A stretch of DNA of 31,416 nucleotides from Minisyncoccota bacterium (GTDB lineage: Bacteria; Patescibacteriota; Minisyncoccia; Phycocordibacterales; JAQTLZ01): assembly GCA_028710915.1 (NCBI GenBank), contig JAQTTF010000003.1, forward strand, positions 1 to 31,416, written 5' to 3'. The position numbers and the translations under genes are program-made. Shown here piece by piece: positions 1-6,068 of this stretch. The notes below the pieces were generated by a model, which saw only the letters and a program-made list of their open reading frames with translations, was not told the origin of the DNA and ran no database searches. How positions within the stretch are numbered: the first letter of the stretch is position 1; each line of letters starts with the position of its first letter.

Positions 1-107
1 TTTTTACCGCGAGGACCAACAGTTATTTTTACCGCGTTTGCGACTTGATCCACTCCGCTTTTTAAGGCCTTTCGCGCTCCCTCATCAAATAGAATTTTTT
101 TACTCAT
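1..107 (-). CDS. groEL: GroEL chaperonin, N-terminal fragment (runs off left edge)
   Basis: Only the first 35 codons are in the window. They read MSKKILFDEGARKALKSGVD and go on to the motif VKITVGPRGK, which is the invariant beginning of 60-kDa chaperonins and includes part of the nucleotide-binding segment. GroEL forms the double-ring ATP-driven folding cage in the cytoplasm and works with the GroES lid. The start lies five bases after the groES stop, so the two are cotranscribed in the usual groES-groEL order. The rest of the gene lies outside the window, so nothing can be said about its C-terminus. Confidence 0.95.
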   Translation of the reverse strand, partial: MSKKILFDEGARKALKSGVDQVANAVKITVGPRGK

Positions 108-112
108 AGTAT

Positions 113-436
113 TTAGTTCAAAATTGCTGATATTTCTGATTCTCGGACAATCACATATTTCTGTCCTTCAATTTCGACTTTATCACCCCAAGAGTACACT
201 ACCGTATCGCCTACTTTCACTTTCATTGGAACAATTTTGCCATCTTCAAATTTACCGGCTCCGATGGCAATAACTTTGCCAAATTTTGTACTTTTATCTG
301 CATCAACAGACTCTGGAATATAAATACCCGAATTTGTTTTTACTTGTTTTGCCTCTTCTTCCCGAATAAGCACTCGGTCAGCTAAAGGCTGAATTTTTGC
401 CTTAAAAACCTTCTTTGAAGCCTTTTTTTGTGCCAT
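113..436 (-). CDS. groES: GroES co-chaperonin
   Basis: The 107-residue product is the 10-kDa lid of the GroEL folding chamber. The core begins at about residue 15 with IQPLADRVLIREEE. A mobile-loop region follows (residues 29-45, hydrophobic tripeptide IYI inside SGIYIPES), then GKVIAIGAG and the C-terminal beta barrel GDTVVYSWGDKVEIEGQKY. The family is usually about 95 residues; the extra length is a Lys-rich N-terminal tail (MAQKKASKKVFKAK). An internal start is possible, but no other ATG lies between the tail and the core. The gene is followed immediately by groEL. No CIRCE inverted repeat (the HrcA operator) is visible upstream, which is unusual for this operon in many bacteria. Confidence 0.95.
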   Translation of the reverse strand: MAQKKASKKVFKAKIQPLADRVLIREEEAKQVKTNSGIYIPESVDADKSTKFGKVIAIGAGKFEDGKIVPMKVKVGDTVVYSWGDKVEIEGQKYVIVRESEISAILN

Positions 437-492
437 AGATATGGAAATTATTGAATAAAGTTGGCAAGATTTCCCCTGCCCTAAGCCGAGTA

Positions 493-521
493 ATCTTATA
501 GCAAAAAATAAATTTAGGCAA
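493..521 (-). promoter_or_regulatory. Candidate groES promoter
   Basis: On the minus strand a -35-like TTGCCT (521-516) is separated by 17 bases from a -10-like TAAGAT (498-493), about 57 bases upstream of the groES ATG. Each box matches consensus at four of six positions. It lies directly next to the terminator of the upstream RRM gene, which fits a separate groESL transcription unit. This is inference from pattern only. Confidence 0.35.
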
Positions 522-522
522 C

Positions 523-553
523 AAAAAGCGGCGCCTAACGGCGCCGCTTTTTT
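523..553 (-). terminator. Rho-independent terminator after the RRM gene
   Basis: A perfect 8-bp G+C stem, GCGGCGCC (528-535) with GGCGCCGC (540-547) around a four-base loop, is flanked by five A on the left and six T on the right. Read on the minus strand it ends in a T run just after the RRM stop at 576. It separates that gene from groES. The symmetric flanks mean it could also stop plus-strand transcription. Confidence 0.85.
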
Positions 554-575
554 CTTTCAGATCCTACTAATAAAA

Positions 576-860
576 TTAGTAGTTTCCTCGAGGAGCACGT
601 GGAGCACGAGGTTCCATAGGTCGAGCCTCATTTACGGTGAGTGTTCGTCCATCAAGTTCCTTGCCATTCCACATGTTGATTGCAGCTTCTGCACCAGCTT
701 CATCTGACATTTCGACGAAACCGAATCCTTTTGATCGGCCTGTCATCTTGTCCATGATGATGGTTGCTGAAGTAACTGCACCTGCTTGTCCGAAAGCATC
801 TTGCAATGCTTGCTGACTTGTTGAGTAGGAAATCCCACCAACGTATAGTTTCTTAACCAT
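576..860 (-). CDS. RRM-type RNA-binding protein (cold-shock-like)
   Basis: The 94-residue product is a single RNA-recognition motif. RNP2 is KLYVGGI (residues 4-10) and RNP1 is KGFGFVEM (44-51), with aromatic residues placed for RNA stacking. It ends in a short Arg/Pro tail (RAPRAPRGNY). This is the architecture of the small bacterial/cyanobacterial glycine-rich RNA-binding proteins, which bind mRNA in the cytoplasm and are often cold-induced. The start at 860 (MVKKLYVGG) was chosen because the family begins right before RNP2. An in-frame ATG at 917 would add 19 residues that overlap a leader hairpin. A candidate promoter at 1056-1083 implies an untranslated leader of about 190 bases, a hint of post-transcriptional control. 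Confidence 0.9.
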   Translation of the reverse strand: MVKKLYVGGISYSTSQQALQDAFGQAGAVTSATIIMDKMTGRSKGFGFVEMSDEAGAEAAINMWNGKELDGRTLTVNEARPMEPRAPRAPRGNY

Positions 861-1049
861 GTAGCAAATGTATTCTTCTAATAGTGTAAAGGGTTTTCCA
901 ACCCTTTTCTGTGACATCGCTCGGACACCATGAAAGTAAACTTTCGCGTTGCTCCTCGCTCGTCACTGTAAGGCGACCTTCTCCTGCGCTTGCTTGCCGA
1001 AACACTAAAAGTGCATCTGCTCCACAAAACTTATGAGAAAACTCTTACA
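861..1049 (-). promoter_or_regulatory. Long 5' leader of the RRM gene with hairpin
   Basis: Between the candidate transcription start (about 1049) and the ATG at 860 there is no convincing gene on either strand. The leader contains a clear hairpin, AAAGGGTT / AACCCTTT with loop GGAA on the minus strand (888-907), about 28 bases before the ATG. No T run follows, so it looks regulatory rather than terminating. Long structured leaders are known for cold-shock mRNAs; that this one acts as a thermosensor or autoregulatory site is inference. Confidence 0.4.
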
Positions 1050-1055
1050 ACGGGT

Positions 1056-1083
1056 ATTATACACCTTTTAAAGAAAAAAGCAA
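1056..1083 (-). promoter_or_regulatory. Candidate promoter of the RRM gene
   Basis: A perfect -10 box TATAAT (1061-1056, minus strand) is preceded by TTGCTT (1083-1078) with a 16-base spacer. The same TTGCTT-N16 arrangement precedes secG in this window. Confidence 0.6.
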
Positions 1084-1118
1084 GTACCTGCAAACTGTGC
1101 TTATACCGAAGCGAGAAC

Positions 1119-1147
1119 TTGAATTTTTTCTTCGAGAACCACATACT
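1119..1147 (+). promoter_or_regulatory. Candidate promoter of the small membrane protein genes
   Basis: TTGAAT (1119-1124) and CATACT (1142-1147) are 17 bases apart, each matching consensus at four of six positions. The predicted leader of about 48 bases holds a 7-bp hairpin (1161-1167 with 1173-1179, loop CTGTA) just before the ribosome binding site of the gene at 1202. Confidence 0.35.
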
Positions 1148-1201
1148 GTCTCGGGGGAAAACAGAGCCTGTAGCTCTGTCAAACTGTACAAGGGGGAGGC
1201 G

Positions 1202-1354
1202 ATGGAAAAGCCGGAGGCGGAGACAAGTCTTTGGAAAATGGTGCTCACCTACGTGGGGATCATCATCTTTTTGGCACTTGTGTGGGTGTTCATAAAGAAC
1301 GAGGTGCTGTGGGCGCCGGAACAAAACACCCAAGAGGAAGAGGAGGAAAAGTAG
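1202..1354 (+). CDS. Small single-pass membrane protein
   Basis: The 50-residue product has a short acidic N-terminus (MEKPEAETSLWK), one hydrophobic helix (about residues 13-31, MVLTYVGIIIFLALVWVFI) and an acidic C-terminus ending in six Glu and a Lys. I do not recognise a family. The ATG at 1202 was chosen over an upstream in-frame ATG at 1097 because a strong Shine-Dalgarno-like GGGGGAGG lies just before it, among the best in the window. It is followed after a short gap by a second tiny membrane protein, and both lie before one terminator. They diverge from the RRM gene. It could be a small regulatory or scaffold peptide of the membrane; the function is unknown. Confidence 0.7.
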   Translation: MEKPEAETSLWKMVLTYVGIIIFLALVWVFIKNEVLWAPEQNTQEEEEEK

Positions 1355-1415
1355 GCAAAGAAAGGCGGAGAAAGTGGCTGAACCGATAACATAGGGTCAC
1401 AAATGCAAAGCGGTT

Positions 1416-1583
1416 TTGTTTTGTTTCCCCGGAATTCCCATCTGTCTTTGTTTCATTTTCGTCGCCCTTATTCTCGCGCTCATTCTCTTTCTCTTGGAAC
1501 CTGTATTCGAGGTTTTCAGAGAAAAGCGAAGAGCAAAAAAAGCGGTTGCGCGAATGCAAGCCGAGATGGAAGGCAAAATCTGA
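1416..1583 (+). CDS. Second small membrane protein, start uncertain or frameshifted
   Basis: The frame from 1395 to the TGA at 1581-1583 encodes a hydrophobic helix (FIFVALILALILFLLEPVF) followed by a basic, amphipathic tail (REKRRAKKAVARMQAEMEGK). The helix-plus-charged-tail layout strongly suggests a real protein of about 55 residues. The start is unclear. TTG at 1416 is the only in-frame candidate after the TAG at 1392. A GTG at 1374 with a good upstream GGCGGAG is in frame but is cut by that TAG after six codons. The ATG at 1403, preceded by AGGG at 1393-1396, is one frame off and would need a +1 shift near TTTCCCC (1424-1430). It may be a damaged gene, a non-ATG start or a sequence error. 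A strong terminator follows at once. Confidence 0.5.
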   Translation: MFCFPGIPICLCFIFVALILALILFLLEPVFEVFREKRRAKKAVARMQAEMEGKI

Positions 1584-1617
1584 AAGCCGCTGACGTGCTT
1601 GTCAGCGGCTTTTTTTC
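1583..1617 (+). terminator. Strong terminator of the small membrane protein pair
   Basis: A perfect 12-bp stem, AAAGCCGCTGAC (1583-1594) with GTCAGCGGCTTT (1601-1612), has a six-base loop and is followed by a T run on the plus strand. It begins at the last base of the preceding stop codon. On the minus strand only three T follow, so it would be a weak stop for the converging giant surface protein gene ending at 1621. Confidence 0.85.
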
Positions 1618-1620
1618 TTT

Positions 1621-4428
1621 TTATTGCGTAATGCGAAGACGATTCCCGCCCAAAATCTTCAAAGTTGCATTCGAAATCTTTATTCTTGCGTCATTTATAA
1701 CCCCGTGCACAAAGATTGAAATTGATGCCCCGGTGGGAGTCAAAGATCCCGAGCTCCCTGAAACAGTAATGGTTGCCGGGCTTCCGTATGTAATATCATT
1801 GAAAGTTGCGAGACCTGCTATAGCAGATTTTGTAAGAGTGCCCGAAGCAAAACTTCCAGAGCTTGGGGAAATGGTAATACTGTCGGTATCAGTAGTTTGA
1901 TTGCCCCAAAAATCTGTAATTTGAATACTGAAACTCCTCCACGTAAATCCGACAGTTACCGCAGGGAGAGGTTGAGTTACAAATAATAATTTACTCTTTG
2001 GTCCAACAGAAACTGTCACACTTAAAGTGTGGCCTGTGGCAGTAACCGTACCATCAGTGACGTTGATCGCTGCAGTTTCTGCTTTATACAGTTTCATCGT
2101 AGAAGTGCCGACTCCAGCTACGAATGTCACCGTGGTAGGACTTCCAAAATTAATATCTGTTGAAGTCTTGTCCGAAGCCGTCGGAGAAACAACTGGATTC
2201 ACACTTGTACGAGCACCGGAGAAAGTCATAGATTTATCACCGACGTAACTCATAATGAAACTGTTATAACTATCATATGCTTTGATCGTGATAATTTGAG
2301 AGCCTCCGGCGGTCATGCTTGCGCTTCCGGTGATAGCGAGATAGGCGGCGGTAAACCAATTGACAGTGTTTCCGGAGTCAACCGAATTGGCAGGATTAAT
2401 TGGAGTGACATTCGTATTCACTGAATCTTGTACATCAACGCGTGATACAGGACGAGTTCCCTGCGGATTGATGTTCCATTGTGTTCCAGGAGACGAAGAG
2501 CGAAGTGAGAGATTTTGTCCCACGGCACCGGCAAGGGTCAGCGTGTGGCTAATGGTTTGAGTACTCGAAGCGTCGAAGGTCAGGGTGCGAGCAGTCGAAA
2601 CGGTTTTGGTGAGATCATAGAAGGTCGTGTTTCCATGAATTGCTTGATTGGTTCCGGTCAAATTTACCGCACTGGTTCCAGCATTGAAAATTCCGTTGTC
2701 CGTCCAATCGCCAGAAATATTAAATGTGGTTGCGCCAGCGGTTACGGTCACACCCGGACTAATAGTGAAAGTGCCGGCGGAAGTAATAGTAAAGGTACCA
2801 ATGGTGTAGGTTGCCGCGCTACTATTTTTGAATAATGTTAGAGTCCCTGCTGAATTTACTGTCTGAAGCGTCGAAGCACCTTCGCTTGTAAGAGAAATAT
2901 TCGCACCGCCTGTGGTAGATATGGTTCCAGCAGACTGGGTCATAACACCGGAAGTGACCATCGTTACTGCTCCGCTTCCTCCTGTAACACTGCCGATAAC
3001 AAGCAGTGAAGTCGGTATATTGACCGTGCCTATATTTATAGAACCGCTCGCTGTGGTTGTGGTATTGAGCCTGAGTGCTCCCGCGGAATCAATATAAATG
3101 CCACCGCTCGAGGTTGAGGCTGCAGAGACAGAGTTATTTGTTGTACCGGCAAGTGACACTCTCATCGGAACACTGACCGTACCAATGGCACCTGTCGCAT
3201 TTAAGTTAATTACATTCCCTGAAGAATCTGTGACAAGAGTGAGGACTGTTCCCGATTGCTGTGTGATCGCTCCCGGTTTTGTGCTTACACCAACATTAAT
3301 ATGTCCGCTTGATCCTTTGCTTTGCATATTGCCGAGAAGAAAAGTTCCAGTACCGGAAACTTTGGCATTCATCTGTATAGTTCCAAGTGGCAATAAGCTT
3401 GTGCCCAAATTAGCTCCACTATTTTCTGTTATACCCCCGTTAGAAGACACGACAAGTGGTGGGTTGGTACCAATAGCATTGCCGGTAATATTGCCGGTGA
3501 AAGTAACAGAGGTTGGCGGATTAGCTACAGCATTGGTCTGGCCAATATTTATAGTAGATGCAGCGTTCAAAGAAACTACGCCATCTATTGTTGCCGAACC
3601 TCTCGCATCTATATTAATAGAAACGGTTCCTGCTCCTCCGGTTATTGTGGTTCCTGGTGCTTGAATAAAGCTTCCCGTACCAGAGACTGAACTTGCGTAT
3701 ATGGTTATGGTCCCAAATTGGTGAGTAGTATCTCCGATATTGCCGTTTATATTTATATCACCCGTGGAAGTTTTTATCGTGACAGTATCATTATTTGCAG
3801 TTGCGGTAATAGTGCCGTTCAATGTTACAGAGGGTGTCGCAGAAGTGCCTCCACCAGTACCAATATTTATTGCGTTGGCAGGATTGCTGTAACATATAAT
3901 ATTATTTATTGTTGCTCCTCCTTTTCCATCGATGTTAATGGCGGTGCTCCCAGCTCCTCCGTATATCGTACCGGTTGTTTGATTGAAGGCACCGCCACTG
4001 GTAGTTCCGGCACTTATGGTTATGGTTCCAAATTGCTTAGTAGTATCTCCAATATTACCGTTCAACGTAATGTCGCCGGTGGTTGATTTCAGAATAATAG
4101 TATTATTAGCTGACGTCGAAGTAATACTGCCGTTTAGTGTAATAGAGGGAGTATACGGAGTAGGATTTCCAGCGTTGTTACCAATCTGTATCGTCATAGT
4201 ACTTGCACTACTGCTTACAATATTTTGGACGGTTACTCCTCCTCTTCCATCTATATTGATATTATTTGCATTTCCTCCTCCATATATTGTCGAGCTCGCC
4301 CCCTGGATAACAGCACCAGTACCCGAACTTGGACTTGCGGCAAGAGTTACCGTCCCAAATGCTTGGGTACTGGTTCCAATGTTGGCGTTTATTTGAATAT
4401 TGCCCGAAGCTGCATCTACAATAATATT
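1621..4428 (-). CDS. Giant beta-repeat surface protein, C-terminal part (after frameshift)
   Basis: This frame continues the protein that starts at 6056. It is open from about 4428, directly after a one-base frame disruption, and the first ATG in it (4197) falls in the middle of a repeat module, so an independent start is unlikely. It holds further copies of the ~110-residue module (GDITLNGNIG ... FGTITI ... TIYGG ... INIDGKGG). These are followed by Ser/Thr-rich beta-strand sequence and two C-terminal Ig-like regions with the pattern ITIKAYDSY and FSIQITDFWGN, typical of bacterial Ig-like/filament domains. No sortase signal or C-terminal membrane segment is visible. Expected role: an extracellular, parallel-beta or adhesin-like surface layer protein. 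As it stands, it may not be translated. Confidence 0.75.
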   Translation of the reverse strand, partial: NIIVDAASGNIQINANIGTSTQAFGTVTLAASPSSGTGAVIQGASSTIYGGGNANNINIDGRGGVTVQNIVSSSASTMTIQIGNNAGNPTPYTPSITLNGSITSTSANNTIILKSTTGDITLNGNIGDTTKQFGTITISAGTTSGGAFNQTTGTIYGGAGSTAINIDGKGGATINNIICYSNPANAINIGTGGGTSATPSVTLNGTITATANNDTVTIKTSTGDININGNIGDTTHQFGTITIYASSVSGTGSFIQAPGTTITGGAGTVSINIDARGSATIDGVVSLNAASTINIGQTNAVANPPTSVTFTGNITGNAIGTNPPLVVSSNGGITENSGANLGTSLLPLGTIQMNAKVSGTGTFLLGNMQSKGSSGHINVGVSTKPGAITQQSGTVLTLVTDSSGNVINLNATGAIGTVSVPMRVSLAGTTNNSVSAASTSSGGIYIDSAGALRLNTTTTASGSINIGTVNIPTSLLVIGSVTGGSGAVTMVTSGVMTQSAGTISTTGGANISLTSEGASTLQTVNSAGTLTLFKNSSAATYTIGTFTITSAGTFTISPGVTVTAGATTFNISGDWTDNGIFNAGTSAVNLTGTNQAIHGNTTFYDLTKTVSTARTLTFDASSTQTISHTLTLAGAVGQNLSLRSSSPGTQWNINPQGTRPVSRVDVQDSVNTNVTPINPANSVDSGNTVNWFTAAYLAITGSASMTAGGSQIITIKAYDSYNSFIMSYVGDKSMTFSGARTSVNPVVSPTASDKTSTDINFGSPTTVTFVAGVGTSTMKLYKAETAAINVTDGTVTATGHTLSVTVSVGPKSKLLFVTQPLPAVTVGFTWRSFSIQITDFWGNQTTDTDSITISPSSGSFASGTLTKSAIAGLATFNDITYGSPATITVSGSSGSLTPTGASISIFVHGVINDARIKISNATLKILGGNRLRITQ

Positions 4429-5480
4429 TTGGTGGGATTTGTACTCGTGACGTTACCATTTAAAGTGACCGCGGTGGGTTGTGTCGTATTCCCAATACTT
4501 ACAGTTCCACTTGAGGTTATGGTGGAAAGAGCAAAAGCTCCGACTGTTGCTTTGGACTGAATAGATACAGCAGCTGACACTCCTGATACTAAAATAGTAC
4601 CGGCATCATGATTTATTGTACTCGCAGTAATCGAAATACTTGTTCCTGAACTTTGGATATCTCCGCTGACGATATGAAGTGTTCCCGAAGTGCCAGTGGT
4701 TATTGTCACATTCCCTAATTTTGAACCAGATGTCCCCATGTTAGCTCCGCTGTTTGCTGTTATATCTCCAGCAGAAGTCATCAGTAGTACGGGCACTGCA
4801 CCAGATTGTGTGATGCTACCATTCAGAGTAATAGATGTCGGAGCGGCAGTCTGACCGATGCTAATGTTCGATGTACCGTACCCGATAATGTTATTGATCG
4901 TTGTAGCACCGCCTGAATCAATAGCGATCGTATTATTACTCAATCCCCCATATATTGTTGAGCTTCCACCTTGGGTGAAAGTTCCTGAGCCAGAAGTCGC
5001 GCTCGCTCTTATCGTCACTGTTCCAAATTGACTGGAAGCAGATGAACTTCCAATGTTGCCATTCAATGCAATATTTCCGGTCGAGGATTTTATGACAACA
5101 CCGTTAGTTGTCGTCGTAGTAGTGATGTTTCCATTTATAGTGACCGATGGTGTAACCAGAGTACCTCCGTTATTAGTACCTATGTTAACATTTCCAGGAG
5201 GACTGTCCGAAACAGTAATATTTTGCACTGTCACACCGCCTCTTCCATCTATGTTAATGGCATTGCCTCCGTTGCCTCCATATAATGTCGAGCTCCCAGT
5301 TTGATTGAATACACCTGTGCCAGAGGTTGAAGCCGCAAAGATAGTAACCGCTGCGAATTTATTTGCAGAAGTTCCAATATCACTGCTTGTCGTAATATCA
5401 CCGGTCGAAGATTTTATGACGAGTGAGTTAGAACCACTGTTGGTTATGGTCGTGACGGCACCATTTAAAGTTACAGAAAG
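3600..5480 (-). repeat. Tandem ~110-residue protein repeat modules
   Basis: The I-N-I-D-x-R-G signature and its surroundings recur near 5260, 4920, 4260, 3940 and 3620, a spacing of roughly 320-340 bases, with one degenerate module between 4920 and 4260. Each copy has the order GDI..NGNIG, FGT(V/I)TI, SGTG.F.Q, TIYGG, INID.RGG, VTLNG.IT. DNA similarity between copies is clear but imperfect, so the array is old rather than freshly amplified. The array crosses the frameshift at 4427-4430. Confidence 0.75.
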
Positions 5481-6056
5481 AGAAGGCGTAGTGGCACCTA
5501 TACTAACACTAGTGTCAGAAGTAATGGCCGGAAGAGCGAAAGCCCCCACAGTACCAGTCGAATTGATAGTGATCGATCCGCTTGTTGAAGATATCGCTCC
5601 ACTGCTATTGGGGTTAGTGATGGTGTTAGCAGAGATGGTAACGTTGCCCGATGTTGATTTAATTACACCCACAGAAGAAGAGACGCTGTCCATAATGAGC
5701 GTTCCATTCACAGTAATTGTGTTACCCGCAGTAGTGAGTATGCCCGTAGTGATCGTAAGATTGTTGGTCACCGTGAGCGTGCGGGCCATCGTTATGGTCC
5801 CGGTATAACCATTGATCGTGACAGCGCTCGCGGTTCCGTTAAAAGAAGCATCAATAGTTGAAGCAACGCTTCCCGAATTAAAAATGAGAGTATCGCCTGC
5901 TGCAGGGGCTGCTCCGCCAAGTCCGCTCCAGTTGCCGGCATTTGACCAGTTAGCATTCGTCGCTCCTGTCCACGTTCCAGTTGCTGCAAAAGCAGAAACG
6001 GGATTGAAGAGATAGACTAGAAAGAATAAGGATAGTACAAGCAGTATTTTTTTCAT
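4416..6056 (-). CDS. Giant beta-repeat surface protein, N-terminal part (frameshifted)
   Basis: The 546-residue reading frame begins with a signal peptide (MKKILLVLSLFFLVYLFNPV, likely cleavage after SAFA). The next segment, TGTWTGATNANWSNAGNWSG, is the kind of beta-strand opening found in many large exported adhesin or autotransporter-like proteins. It then enters Thr/Ser/Gly/Asn-rich repeats. The frame ends inside a module (NPTKILL, stop at 4416), but the expected continuation (NIIVDAASGNIQINANIG) is present one frame away. One extra A in the run complementary to 4427-4430 would restore a protein of about 1,478 residues. It starts 12 bases after the upstream giant surface gene stops, so the two are probably cotranscribed. 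Role: cell-surface structure or attachment (inference). Confidence 0.8.
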   Translation of the reverse strand: MKKILLVLSLFFLVYLFNPVSAFAATGTWTGATNANWSNAGNWSGLGGAAPAAGDTLIFNSGSVASTIDASFNGTASAVTINGYTGTITMARTLTVTNNLTITTGILTTAGNTITVNGTLIMDSVSSSVGVIKSTSGNVTISANTITNPNSSGAISSTSGSITINSTGTVGAFALPAITSDTSVSIGATTPSLSVTLNGAVTTITNSGSNSLVIKSSTGDITTSSDIGTSANKFAAVTIFAASTSGTGVFNQTGSSTLYGGNGGNAINIDGRGGVTVQNITVSDSPPGNVNIGTNNGGTLVTPSVTINGNITTTTTTNGVVIKSSTGNIALNGNIGSSSASSQFGTVTIRASATSGSGTFTQGGSSTIYGGLSNNTIAIDSGGATTINNIIGYGTSNISIGQTAAPTSITLNGSITQSGAVPVLLMTSAGDITANSGANMGTSGSKLGNVTITTGTSGTLHIVSGDIQSSGTSISITASTINHDAGTILVSGVSAAVSIQSKATVGAFALSTITSSGTVSIGNTTQPTAVTLNGNVTSTNPTKILL

Positions 6057-6068
6057 TCCGATTTTTAA

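Noticed and set aside
990..1333. Overlapping open frames on both strands between the RRM gene and the small membrane protein
   Set aside because: Their translations are compositionally odd and lack ribosome sites. The region is better explained by two divergent promoters and leaders.
1392..1394. TAG recoded as sense in this organism
   Set aside because: TAG serves as a normal stop elsewhere (for example 1352-1354 and 18433-18435), so recoding is not supported; a local mutation or other start is simpler.
3600..5480. Regularly spaced repeats that could suggest a CRISPR array
   Set aside because: The period is about 330 bases, copies diverge, and the repeats are in-frame protein modules. No short identical repeats with unique spacers are present.
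2027..5808. Several long open frames on the plus strand opposite the giant surface proteins (for example 3098-3664, 188 codons)
   Set aside because: They are antisense shadows of Thr/Ser/Gly-rich repeats: low-complexity Val/Pro/Leu translations with no start signals and no domain-like sequence.
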